Below are positions 1-8,494 of a DNA stretch of 34,970 nucleotides, piece after piece. How positions within the stretch are numbered: position 1 is the stretch's first letter; the number at the start of each line of letters is the position of its first letter. Under the pieces are notes generated by a model that saw only the letters and a list, made by a program, of their open reading frames with translations, was not told where the DNA came from and searched no databases. The stretch lies in contig JAEEKL010000257.1 of the NCBI GenBank assembly GCA_016282395.1, forward strand, positions 1 through 34,970. Direction: 5' to 3'. The DNA comes from Bacteroidales bacterium. GTDB lineage: Bacteria > Bacteroidota > Bacteroidia > Bacteroidales > WCHB1-69. Position numbers and translations under genes: made by a program.

Positions 1-952
1 CCGAACCTTGGGTGTGCCAAACCACGCCTTGCGCCTTGTCGGACTGCACTCCCCTATCCACATTCTTGTTGGCGGCACGCTGTTGCTGGTAACGGGCCAC
101 TTTCTTGATGATCTTGTTGTCGTCGCGCTCAAATACGATGAAATGTTGCAGGATGTCGAGTACACGCTCAGGTTGCAACAAACCGATGATGCCGAACTTC
201 ATCTGCTCCAATAGCTGTCCGTTGGGCAGCCGTTCTACATCGAAGTGCATCAGGCCATCGTTTTCGTCCTTATAGACACGGCACAACTCGTTTTCGGGGT
301 GCAACAACGGATTGTCGTATTTGTCGGCGATGACCGAATCCTTCCATTCGTTGAAATAGGACGACGACGCGCCCGGAATGCCGTATTTGCTCAGCCTTCC
401 GTTGCAAGCAACGCCAAAGAGATGGCACATAAACAGTTTCTCGCTGCGGCGGTCGTAGGTCTGGAACTGACGCACACCTTCAAGCCAATTGGTGCCGCGC
501 CGTGCGCACTGCTTAGCCTCGATGGGCACTAACGGTATGCCATTGACCAACAGGCAGATATCCGCACGAACCTGTTGCACCGCGTATTGGTTGGTGACGA
601 TAAGGCTGTTTTGCCATATATCCTCAAAGTTGATGAAGCGTATGGTGCGGTCTTTATGTTCAATCGTGATATTGACGCCGTCGCAGAGCTGGTTGAGGAA
701 CTTCTCGTTGCCCTCGATGGGGATGGGATTGCGCAGGTTGTTGAGCAAAGTCTCCACCGCCATCTTGGCCGCCTGCTGGCTGATGCTGTTCAGTGCCATC
801 ACCTGCTCCACCAGTATCGGCTCCACCACTGCGTTCATCTGCAAGCGGTTATAGGGTTTCAAATCCTCCGCCGAGCGATACTCCCAACCCAATTGGGTGA
901 GCCATTCGGTGACTTTGGACTCTACGGATTTGGATTCGGATAATTTTGCCAT
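1..952 (-). CDS. hsdR: Type I restriction enzyme R subunit (HsdR), N-terminal part, truncated by window edge
   Basis: Open reading on minus strand from ATG at 952 to the window edge (no stop, so absent from ORF track): MAKLSESKSVESKVTEWLTQLGWEYRSAEDLKPYNRLQMNAVVEPILVEQVMAL...FEDIWQNSLIVTNQYAVQQVRADICLLVNGIPLVPIEAKQ; typical HsdR nuclease-domain N-terminus with the PxxxxE(A)K motif; other subunits nearby. Confidence 0.9.
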   Translation of the reverse strand, partial: MAKLSESKSVESKVTEWLTQLGWEYRSAEDLKPYNRLQMNAVVEPILVEQVMALNSISQQAAKMAVETLLNNLRNPIPIEGNEKFLNQLCDGVNITIEHKDRTIRFINFEDIWQNSLIVTNQYAVQQVRADICLLVNGIPLVPIEAKQCARRGTNWLEGVRQFQTYDRRSEKLFMCHLFGVACNGRLSKYGIPGASSSYFNEWKDSVIADKYDNPLLHPENELCRVYKDENDGLMHFDVERLPNGQLLEQMKFGIIGLLQPERVLDILQHFIVFERDDNKIIKKVARYQQQRAANKNVDRGVQSDKAQGVVWHTQGS

Positions 953-1015
953 ATCAAAAAAAACGTATTATTATATTTCTTTGAATATCAAATTATTACA
1001 ATAGAAAACGTTTAA

Positions 1016-1158
1016 AAATCGTCTAGAAATCGTCTAGAAATCGTCTAGAAATCGTCTAGAAATCGTCTGGAAAACATTAGGAAAACATTAGGAAAACATT
1101 AGGAAAACATCTGGAAAACATCTGGAAAACATCTGGAAAACGTCTGGAAAACGTCTGC
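1016..1158. repeat. 13 tandem copies of an 11-bp unit (AAATCGTCTAG / AAAACATTAGG / AAAACATCTGG / AAAACGTCTGG variants)
   Basis: Read directly: four AAATCGTCTAG, one AAATCGTCTGG, three AAAACATTAGG, three AAAACATCTGG, then AAAACGTCTGG and AAAACGTCTGC; last unit touches the stop codon of the 1158..2807 gene. Confidence 0.95.
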
Positions 1159-2807
1159 TATGTCTTTAAATAATACCGTCTTTCTTTGGATACAATCATC
1201 TCTTCTACAACCATTTGATGAAGCATATTTCTAACAAAGTTTCGTTTTTGATCATCATTCAAGATCTTAGACAATTTTGGAATGATAAGAGAATCTATCT
1301 CTTTTCTGGTTGTTCCTTTTGCATTTTGCTTCTTAATGAGTTCGTATGACAAATCAATGTAATATTTCTTGTTGAAAGCCTTGTTCTGAACATATTCTAC
1401 CATTTCTCCCACTTGTGCTGATGCTGTTTCCGACAAAAAGTAATTTCCCTTCCTTCCGTCAATCAACGTCTTTGACTTCAACAGTTTTGCCATCTTAGCA
1501 TCAATCGGCTGTTGTTTCTGAACCTTATCCAAAGCAATAATGTGTGCAAGTGTAAGATTTTCGTCTTCCTTCAACAGCTTGACATACTTTTCGTTAATAA
1601 CTTTGCCATAGATAGTTACTGAAACCTCTTTTTCTGTTATAGTATAATCTGGCAATGGGAAAAGACGTTTCCTTTGACAGACAAACATTCTTTTAATGCC
1701 GCTTCCTATGGTGTCAATCATGTTCAAATTGACCATTGCAACACATAGAAAGGTGTTGCGGTAATACCTTTGCGGAGCATCCTTTTCTATCACATTTTCA
1801 ATAGTTTGTGGAATAAAGGCACCTCCATTCGAAAACAACAATGAATCTGGGGTTTCCACCACATTGATTCGTTCACTCAGCGAATAATCCTGATGGGCTA
1901 TGCAATTGTGCAAAGCCTCTCGGATGACATAATTGTCGTATTTCATCACTTCGTCCGGAAACAAAGTGTTGTCAGGAAGATAGCGGAAAGTGATATTCCT
2001 GATTTGGGAGAGCAACTTGTCCACCGACATCAGGAAAGGCGGATAAAAGTGCTTGTAGTCCACTTCTATACCATCTTCATCTTTCAAAATCCAAGTCATT
2101 TGTGCAATTGCAGGCATAAGACGGACTGCCGATTCGGGTGTCCCTAAAAGGATGAGGGCTGCATTGGTAATCTTGCCGTTGACTGTCAGTCTTGCCTTGT
2201 TCAAGAAAGTTGCATCGCTCCAGTGGTTGATTTCATCGGCAATGTCGGGGTTTTTCTTTCTGAACTCAAACCGGGCTTTGTTCAATGCCTCGCTGTCCAA
2301 ATCATCCATGGTAGCACCTTCTGCAACTTGAGCCGACCAGTCAAATGATCTCTGGTTCCGTATGGTTTCCATCTCTTGCAGGTTGAGGGCAACCAAACTC
2401 TCTCCATCTCGCCCATAGAAATGTCCGTCAAAAGCAATCGGAACGCCTTGCGGTGCGGCGGGTATCTCAAACAAAAGAACACGTTTGCCTTCCACTTCTA
2501 ATTCAAAAACATTTGAAAACGTAAGATTTCCCGTTGTTTTTTGGGCAATTTCGTGTTTCAGCGATTGCAGTTTCTTTGGGTCGTTTCTGTAGGAGGTTCC
2601 GACCACTCCTCGCTTCTTGTCGTGAACCCCGAACACAAGCCAACCGCAACGCACACCTTGCAGATTGGCCTCGTTGCTCAAAGCGGAGAAATACTTGCCA
2701 AGTGTATTGAAATCAAAGTTTTCCTTGGCCTCCTTGAACTCAACCGTTTCATTCTCCGAAGTCGAACGGAGTTCTTCAAATTTGTTCCTTATATCTTCGA
2801 TAGTCAT
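1158..2807 (-). CDS. AlbA_2 (Schlafen-like) / GHKL-like ATPase / C-terminal helix-turn-helix protein, copy 2
   Basis: 549 aa; N-terminal ENETVEFKEAKENFDFNTLGKYFSALSNEAN...GWLVFGVHDKKRGVVG (AlbA_2-like), VIREALHNCIAHQDYS (N-box-like) and DTIGSGIKRMF (G-box-like). Confidence 0.8.
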   Translation of the reverse strand: MTIEDIRNKFEELRSTSENETVEFKEAKENFDFNTLGKYFSALSNEANLQGVRCGWLVFGVHDKKRGVVGTSYRNDPKKLQSLKHEIAQKTTGNLTFSNVFELEVEGKRVLLFEIPAAPQGVPIAFDGHFYGRDGESLVALNLQEMETIRNQRSFDWSAQVAEGATMDDLDSEALNKARFEFRKKNPDIADEINHWSDATFLNKARLTVNGKITNAALILLGTPESAVRLMPAIAQMTWILKDEDGIEVDYKHFYPPFLMSVDKLLSQIRNITFRYLPDNTLFPDEVMKYDNYVIREALHNCIAHQDYSLSERINVVETPDSLLFSNGGAFIPQTIENVIEKDAPQRYYRNTFLCVAMVNLNMIDTIGSGIKRMFVCQRKRLFPLPDYTITEKEVSVTIYGKVINEKYVKLLKEDENLTLAHIIALDKVQKQQPIDAKMAKLLKSKTLIDGRKGNYFLSETASAQVGEMVEYVQNKAFNKKYYIDLSYELIKKQNAKGTTRKEIDSLIIPKLSKILNDDQKRNFVRNMLHQMVVEEMIVSKERRYYLKT

Positions 2808-2833
2808 AGGCTATGTTTGTTCTGCAAAAATAA

Positions 2834-3706
2834 TCATTCTATTCGATTTGTTTCCTCGTAATAATATGAATAATCAATCCCTTTCATAAACAATTCTCGG
2901 TCGTCAATCTTGTCGGTAAGGGCTCCGGTTAACAACTGACGGATGAGAGTGGTGTCGGCGGCGCTTAGTTCCATAGCATGGAGATAGTCGTTCTTGTTGA
3001 TCTTGCTCCAATCAATGCAACTTTTCAGCCGTTTTTTCAGGATCATGTCGAGCCAGATGCGCGTTGAGCGACCGTTGCCTTCCATAAAGGGGTGCGCCAC
3101 GTTCATTTCCACGTATTTGTCCACGATTTCTTCAAAGGTGGTTTCGGGCATTTTGTCAATGGTTTGCAGGGCTTGGGGCAGGTATTGGGCCACACAGAAT
3201 GTGAATCCGCCTTTTGAAATGGTCTTGGTGCGGATTTGACCCGCAAAATCGTACAAACCGCCAAACAGGTAGGCATGGATTTGTTGCAGGCCTTTGGTGG
3301 AGCCCACGTCGCTATCCTCCACTAGATGGCTTTCCCACAGTTCGTATGCTTTTTTGCGGCTCTGCCCGTCGATGGTGTTGTCGCTGTAGGTAAACCAGTC
3401 GAGGAAATCGGCAGTCTTTTTGCTGGGGATAAGTTTCACCAATTCAGTTATATCGTCTTGAGAAAAGCAATCGGTAGCGTATTTTTTACCATCTGCAGCG
3501 GTCATTTTGAGTTGGCTACATTTTGTAGTCAACTCGTTTCCGGCTTTTCTCAGTCGGGTTTTGAGCACGCTCCAATATTTTCTCGGATTGGGGCTTTCGG
3601 TGATGGCGGCAACAATGTCAACAGCCGAGAACCACCATTTGTTCTGGCTCTCGTCCCACACAGCCCGCACCTCGCGATCGTTATAAAAGCGGATGGAAGT
3701 TTTCAT
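2834..3706 (-). CDS. Fic family protein with N-terminal Bro-N-like domain
   Basis: Fic motif HPFMEGNGRSTR; N-term MKTSIRFYNDREVRAVWDESQNKWWFSAVDIVAAITESPNPRKYWSVLKTRL resembles Bro-N. The ORF-track start at 3718 is a TTG lying in a heptamer repeat; ATG at 3706 is the likely start. Confidence 0.85.
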   Translation of the reverse strand: MKTSIRFYNDREVRAVWDESQNKWWFSAVDIVAAITESPNPRKYWSVLKTRLRKAGNELTTKCSQLKMTAADGKKYATDCFSQDDITELVKLIPSKKTADFLDWFTYSDNTIDGQSRKKAYELWESHLVEDSDVGSTKGLQQIHAYLFGGLYDFAGQIRTKTISKGGFTFCVAQYLPQALQTIDKMPETTFEEIVDKYVEMNVAHPFMEGNGRSTRIWLDMILKKRLKSCIDWSKINKNDYLHAMELSAADTTLIRQLLTGALTDKIDDRELFMKGIDYSYYYEETNRIE

Positions 3707-3707
3707 T

Positions 3708-3806
3708 TCAATTGACAATTAACAATTTACAATGTACAATTATTATTTGGGTGAGCCATTCGGTGACTTTGGATTCTACGGGCTTGTTTTCGTGCAGTTG
3801 TGACAC
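3708..3806 (-). pseudogene. Truncated hsdR 5'-end remnant (32 codons, GTG start possible)
   Basis: Translation (V)SQLHENKPVESKVTEWLTQIIIVHCKLLIVN*. 3747-3781 matches 893-927 inside hsdR with 34/35 identical bases; shared peptide VESKVTEWLTQ. Confidence 0.75.
3709..3743. repeat. Heptamer array upstream of fic (CAATTGA CAATTAA CAATTTA CAATGTA CAATTAT)
   Basis: Five consecutive 7-bp units read directly. Confidence 0.85.
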
Positions 3807-3817
3807 ATATTTTTTAG

Positions 3818-5170
3818 TTATGAGGATTTTCTATTAACATTTGGAATTTTAGCTACATCAATACTATCGTAAGACACCCCTGTTAAACGTTCAAATTCTG
3901 AAATCGCATAAGTATCCATCATACCAGCAATATAATCAATAACACATCTAGCAATCTGTTCTTGGCTGTCGCTTTCTTTTGGTCTGTAATCAGGTGGTAA
4001 AAGCAAGTAATTCTTATTTATATTCTTATCAACAAAGATATTGAACAAAGATTTGATAATTATTTCGCCTTTCAATTCATACAAAGCAATTGATGTGTTA
4101 CGGGTTACTCCTTTGAATATAATTTTAGACAAAATGGAGCATAATACTCTATGCATTGAATCCATGCATAATTCGTTCTCATTTATATCTGCGTAATTTT
4201 CAAATACAATACTTCTTACAAAATCGTCAGTTAATTTCGATGTCAATTGTTTTCTGAACAGGTGTGAGTATTCTTGTATTGTAGTTGACTTTTCTTCATT
4301 ATCAAGACCTTCTTTGATTCCTTTAACAATCTCCCAAAACTCATTTGCCGCTCTATCTATATCCTCTTTTTTTATTCTATCCTTTACGTCTTTAAATGTC
4401 TTGATTTCATGTGTGATCTCGTCAATTGTAAACAATCCTTGAGCCAAACCGTCTTCTAAATCATGTACAGCATAAGCAATATCATCGGCAATTTCTATTA
4501 TTTGGACATCAAGAGTTCGATCTTTTATATCATTCTTTTGACGAAATTCATCCATAAAACAATAATCTTCATGATACATGAACTTTTTGGGATTACCTTT
4601 CTTTTCAATATTTTCATCAATGATATATTTATTGATTGCGAGTAATGTTCTGTGAGTCAAGTTAAGACCTTTTGGAGATGACCCATGTCTATCCAGTTTA
4701 CGTAAAACTCTAAAATTTTGAGCATTGCCTTCAAACCTATGACCGTAGAGCCTTGCGATTTCATCTAACACCCGTTCACCTTTGTGTCCAAATGCAGGAT
4801 GTCCAATATCATGTGCCAATGCTGCCGCATCTAAAAGATATAATTCCTCGTCACAATACATTTCATTTTCTTTTCCGCATTTCAATGCTAATGTTTTCGC
4901 CAAAGATCGTGCAATTTGAGACACTTCAAGGCTATGAGTCAATCGATTCCTATAAAATGCAGTTGTTTCAATTCCTAATATCTGCATTTTACCTTGAAGC
5001 CTACGAAACGACGATGAATATAATATTCTTGCATAATCCCTCGCATATTCGGATCTGCCATCAGCACTATCTTCAGTATATTCACGACCCTTACATTCAG
5101 GATTCTGGAGTTTTTCATATATATTCGAAATCTGTTCAATAATAGATGTTTCAAACTTATCCATAGCCAT
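3818..5170 (-). CDS. dgt: dGTPase-like HD-domain deoxynucleoside triphosphate triphosphohydrolase
   Basis: GRSEYARDYARILYSSSFRRLQGKMQILG...FYRNRLTHSLEVSQIARSLA...AAALAHDIGHPAFGHKGERVL...EIADDIAYAVHDLEDGL: characteristic dGTPase/HD motifs. Confidence 0.88.
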   Translation of the reverse strand: MAMDKFETSIIEQISNIYEKLQNPECKGREYTEDSADGRSEYARDYARILYSSSFRRLQGKMQILGIETTAFYRNRLTHSLEVSQIARSLAKTLALKCGKENEMYCDEELYLLDAAALAHDIGHPAFGHKGERVLDEIARLYGHRFEGNAQNFRVLRKLDRHGSSPKGLNLTHRTLLAINKYIIDENIEKKGNPKKFMYHEDYCFMDEFRQKNDIKDRTLDVQIIEIADDIAYAVHDLEDGLAQGLFTIDEITHEIKTFKDVKDRIKKEDIDRAANEFWEIVKGIKEGLDNEEKSTTIQEYSHLFRKQLTSKLTDDFVRSIVFENYADINENELCMDSMHRVLCSILSKIIFKGVTRNTSIALYELKGEIIIKSLFNIFVDKNINKNYLLLPPDYRPKESDSQEQIARCVIDYIAGMMDTYAISEFERLTGVSYDSIDVAKIPNVNRKSS

Positions 5171-5181
5171 TACAATTAGGA

Positions 5182-5376
5182 TTATTCATTAAACTCATCT
5201 TCAGAAATCTCAAATGCCTTTACAAATCCGGATGTCATTGCCGAATATACTTCATGATGACATTTTGGACAATAAGCTTCTTCCCGTTCTTTTCCTCCAG
5301 GAAATAACTCTCCTGTTTCATTAATCTTTAATAATGCGCCACAATTAGGGCATTTCATTTTAAAACTGTCTCCCAT
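5182..5376 (-). CDS. Small zinc-ribbon protein (64 aa)
   Basis: MKCPNCGALLKINETGELFPGGKEREEAYCPKCHHEVYSAMTSGFV: CPxCG...CPKC pair; short gaps to the flanking same-strand genes. Confidence 0.7.
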   Translation of the reverse strand: MGDSFKMKCPNCGALLKINETGELFPGGKEREEAYCPKCHHEVYSAMTSGFVKAFEISEDEFNE

Positions 5377-5387
5377 AATATTTTAAA

Positions 5388-6674
5388 CTATTTATTAATA
5401 CTCACTTTCCCCGTCAGCAAATTCTGCATCAATGACTTCTTCAGTCTTTCGAGGACGACGATTTTGTTTTGTTTGTTAATTATTTCGTTTTCAACATTAT
5501 TTATTCTAGAAACAATTTCGTCTTGTTCCTTCTTATTCGTTGGAATAATGATAGAAGTATTCCTAAGACTTTTAGAATTAATATTTGCTTGACTTACAGC
5601 TGGTGTCGCCTTCGACCTTAACGAACATTGAATTGGATATGAATTCAATGCATAATTGACAAAATACGGATTGTTATCTTTCGAGACTCGAATTCTAATC
5701 AAATAGGAAGCAAATACGTAATCTCCGTCCAATTTAAAGACACCCACTTTGCCTACAAGATCCATACTATTGGTACGGTTGAACAATATATCCCCTTTTT
5801 CCAATTTGTATTGACACAATGCGGTTTCATTCAAGTTCACATAGACCAAAGGATAGTTTTGCATTTCACCATTCACAATGTTATTCATGCGAAACATTGG
5901 GATATTGCCAGTTTCAGATGAAGCTTGATTCAATCCATATTGCACAAAATCAGCAATCTCATCAATCCTCTTCACCTCCCACCCCACGGGCACTTTTCCG
6001 AACTTCTCATCCACATAAAACTCATCCTCTTTGCGAAGCGTGCCGTCGGGTTTCATGCGGCCGGTGAGGAGGTTCTGCATCAGGCTCTTCTTCAACCGCT
6101 CGGCGGCGGATATGCTGGCTTGCACTGTTGCTATCGCCTCGTCAACCTTGGAGAGAATGGCGGCTATGGCGGATTGCTCGGACTTGTCCTTTGGAAACAT
6201 CAATTTCATATTGCGAATGTCACCATCTCCTATAGCAGGATAATTAGAACCTGCCACATAGCTATAAAATTGACTTTCACCGATTTCACTTAACAATTCA
6301 TAATAGGAAAATAGATTGTCACTTTCTTCCTTTGCCGTAAGCACATAAAAACCTGTAGAACAAATCCAATTGCTATCATCGGGCTTTTTAAATACTGCAA
6401 AAGACTTCAGATTTGGTCTTACACCAGAAATGAGAATGTCATTTTCTCTAACAATACGCCTTGCTCTTCCTGGCGCATCTACAAAACGAAAGCTTTCACA
6501 ATTCCCATAGTCAATATGATTCGTTGAAACAAATTCAATTGGAATATACTTGAACTTATAATTTGCGTCCGTGTTCGAAGGCAACGACAATTCATTAATG
6601 TGAAAAACCTCTTTAAGTTTCTTCACTTTCCATCCCTCGGGAATAGTTCCTATTTTAGTCTGTTTCTCCATCAT
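5388..6674 (-). CDS. hsdS: Type I restriction enzyme specificity subunit (HsdS)
   Basis: Two target-recognition-like halves, each followed by a conserved repeat: AAERLKKSLMQNLLTGRMKP and LERLKKSLMQNLLTGKVS; also IGTIPEGWKVKKL and GKVPVGWEVKRI. Confidence 0.92.
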   Translation of the reverse strand: MMEKQTKIGTIPEGWKVKKLKEVFHINELSLPSNTDANYKFKYIPIEFVSTNHIDYGNCESFRFVDAPGRARRIVRENDILISGVRPNLKSFAVFKKPDDSNWICSTGFYVLTAKEESDNLFSYYELLSEIGESQFYSYVAGSNYPAIGDGDIRNMKLMFPKDKSEQSAIAAILSKVDEAIATVQASISAAERLKKSLMQNLLTGRMKPDGTLRKEDEFYVDEKFGKVPVGWEVKRIDEIADFVQYGLNQASSETGNIPMFRMNNIVNGEMQNYPLVYVNLNETALCQYKLEKGDILFNRTNSMDLVGKVGVFKLDGDYVFASYLIRIRVSKDNNPYFVNYALNSYPIQCSLRSKATPAVSQANINSKSLRNTSIIIPTNKKEQDEIVSRINNVENEIINKQNKIVVLERLKKSLMQNLLTGKVSINK

Positions 6675-8491
6675 TGTTCATTATCAATTGTACATTGTTC
6701 ATTGTTAATTCTATAGGTTCTGTTCTTGTTTGCACCGTATGCAACTATTAGCCCGGATTTTACCATGGAATTTAGATAATAGCGCGTTCTCGACAGGCTT
6801 ATTTTTAGAACCTCAGACATTTGATTCGTTGTAACATCGGTGTTCTTTGACAAGTATTCTAATATTATCGCCTGTTTATCGCTTGTTTTGTCGCCTGTTT
6901 TTGAATTTGTCGCCTGTTTGTCGCTTGCTTTATCGCCTGTTTTTAAATTTATCGCTTGCTTGTCGCTTGTCTTTGTGGTTTTACTCCTGCTATTTCGCGT
7001 ACTTTTTGGTCCACTTCCCGACTTTGCATTTAACTCATATTCACACACTTCCCAACGGCCATCCTTGTCGGAGCCTACACGCTTGACAAGTCCCTTTTCA
7101 CGCAGTCTGTTTAAAATCTTCCATACACCACTTCGTGATAATCCAGTGATTTTTTGAAAGATGGGAATTGGAGTAGATGGATTTGCCTTTATCGTTTCGA
7201 TAATGAGCAGCTCATTCTTCATGTTACTTTTCATGTTACTTTTCATGTTACTTTTCATGTTACTTTCTTGAGAGTCCAAAAAAGTATCATGATACTTTTT
7301 TTTGGTAACATTGTCTTCTCGTAACGCAGAATTAAGTCTAACCTTCACCATAAAGTCCACCTGCTTAAATATTGGCGCAGGATTTCCCGCCTCGGCCATT
7401 TCGCGGAACAAACGGTCAACACCTTCGCCAAATTCCTTCACCAACTTGTACTGCTGCATAAACTGTACAATCTTGGGATTGCGTGAAAAATGCATCTGGC
7501 GGATATTGTCGATGCGCACCATACCCGGCAGTATGCCCGGACTTTCAACCTCATAATGGTGGTCGAATATTTTCACCATGATGTCGGTTCCCAAAATGCT
7601 GTAGTCGCGGTGGGCCACGGCATTCACGATGAGCTCTGTCCAGCAGAACGGTGGATATTGGGGAATGGTGACAAATCGGGCATCCTCCCCCAAAAAGCTG
7701 TACTCCTTGATCTGTGTATCCACAAAATCAATGGCTTTTTGGGTCATCTCTACAATGCGTCCCTCAAACCAGACATCTTTCACCACGTTCATTTCACGCC
7801 CGAAACGTTCCTCGTCGCCATCATAACGTACAATTCGGATTCGCGCTCGCTGGAAGAACTTCTGCGGGTCCTTGCCAAACAGCAAGATAGCTGCCCCGGA
7901 AACTTTATCCACTCCGTTTACAGCGGTAACATAATCTTTGTTGGTGCGAAGGTATGTCTCGGCATCTTTGGCGTAACCAATCTTGTCGCAATACTGCTTT
8001 ACAAAATCAAGGTCCAAGTCGTCCATCGTAGCTCCATACACGGGTTCGTCCTCGAAATAGCGTCCCCCTTTGGCATAGAACAGCTGCATCCGCATCTCAA
8101 AGTTCAGCTTTTTCGACTTGTCGCCAACGCGATAATAAGCTTCGTCGGACTGGTTGGCATGAACGCGCATACTGGGTTCGATATGCATCACTAACACGCG
8201 GTTGGCATCTCCACCATCATCCGTACAATCCACAAAATGCGCTTCTGCATTGATCGAAGGAATACAAAAGTCAAATGGCACACGCAAAAGCTCATTCAAA
8301 TGGTCTTCGTTTCCATTAACGCCTGTGATTCGTCCGTCATCCTCAATGCCGATTACGATATCGCCGCCGTCAGCATTGGCAAAAGCCACGGCAATCACCG
8401 CCAAGGCTTTCGGTTCAACACGAAAACTCTTGCGGTCAAACTGCTGACCCTCCGGCTGGTACTGTAAAGTATGTATATCGTACTGCATCAT
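6671..8491 (-). CDS. AlbA_2 / GHKL-like ATPase protein with two C-terminal winged helices, copy 1
   Basis: 606 aa; EGQQFDRKSFRVEPKALAVIAVAFANADGGDIVIGIEDDGRITGV; N-box-like ELIVNAVAHRDYS; G-box-like KEFGEGVDRLF; two wHTH-like segments (NELLIIETIKANPSTPIPIFQKITGLSRSGVWKIL and DKQAIILEYLSKNTDVTTNQMSEVL). Stop overlaps hsdS start. Confidence 0.82.
   Translation of the reverse strand: MMQYDIHTLQYQPEGQQFDRKSFRVEPKALAVIAVAFANADGGDIVIGIEDDGRITGVNGNEDHLNELLRVPFDFCIPSINAEAHFVDCTDDGGDANRVLVMHIEPSMRVHANQSDEAYYRVGDKSKKLNFEMRMQLFYAKGGRYFEDEPVYGATMDDLDLDFVKQYCDKIGYAKDAETYLRTNKDYVTAVNGVDKVSGAAILLFGKDPQKFFQRARIRIVRYDGDEERFGREMNVVKDVWFEGRIVEMTQKAIDFVDTQIKEYSFLGEDARFVTIPQYPPFCWTELIVNAVAHRDYSILGTDIMVKIFDHHYEVESPGILPGMVRIDNIRQMHFSRNPKIVQFMQQYKLVKEFGEGVDRLFREMAEAGNPAPIFKQVDFMVKVRLNSALREDNVTKKKYHDTFLDSQESNMKSNMKSNMKSNMKNELLIIETIKANPSTPIPIFQKITGLSRSGVWKILNRLREKGLVKRVGSDKDGRWEVCEYELNAKSGSGPKSTRNSRSKTTKTSDKQAINLKTGDKASDKQATNSKTGDKTSDKQAIILEYLSKNTDVTTNQMSEVLKISLSRTRYYLNSMVKSGLIVAYGANKNRTYRINNEQCTIDNEQ
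6672..6713. repeat. Heptamer array at the AlbA_2-1 / hsdS junction
   Basis: CATTGTT CATTATC AATTGTA CATTGTT CATTGTT AATTCTA; on the minus strand it encodes the AlbA_2-1 C-terminus INNEQCTIDNEQ* and leads into the hsdS ATG. Confidence 0.85.
6868..6977. repeat. In-frame 42-bp repeat (about 2.6 copies) in the interdomain linker of AlbA_2-1
   Basis: TCGCCTGTTTATCGCTTGTTTTGTCGCCTGTTTTTGAATTTG / TCGCCTGTTTGTCGCTTGCTTTATCGCCTGTTTTTAAATTTA / TCGCTTGCTTGTCGCTTGTC...; encodes SDKQAINLKTGDKA / SDKQATNSKTGDKT / SDKQ. Confidence 0.85.
7220..7266. repeat. In-frame 12-bp repeat x4 (CATGTTACTTTT) encoding (KSNM)n
   Basis: Four consecutive copies read directly; protein SNMKSNMKSNMKSNMKNELL just before the first wHTH. 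Confidence 0.92.
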
Positions 8492-8494
8492 CGT

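Noticed and set aside
1016-1158. CRISPR array
   Set aside because: Units are 11 bp and contiguous with no spacers; no cas genes nearby.
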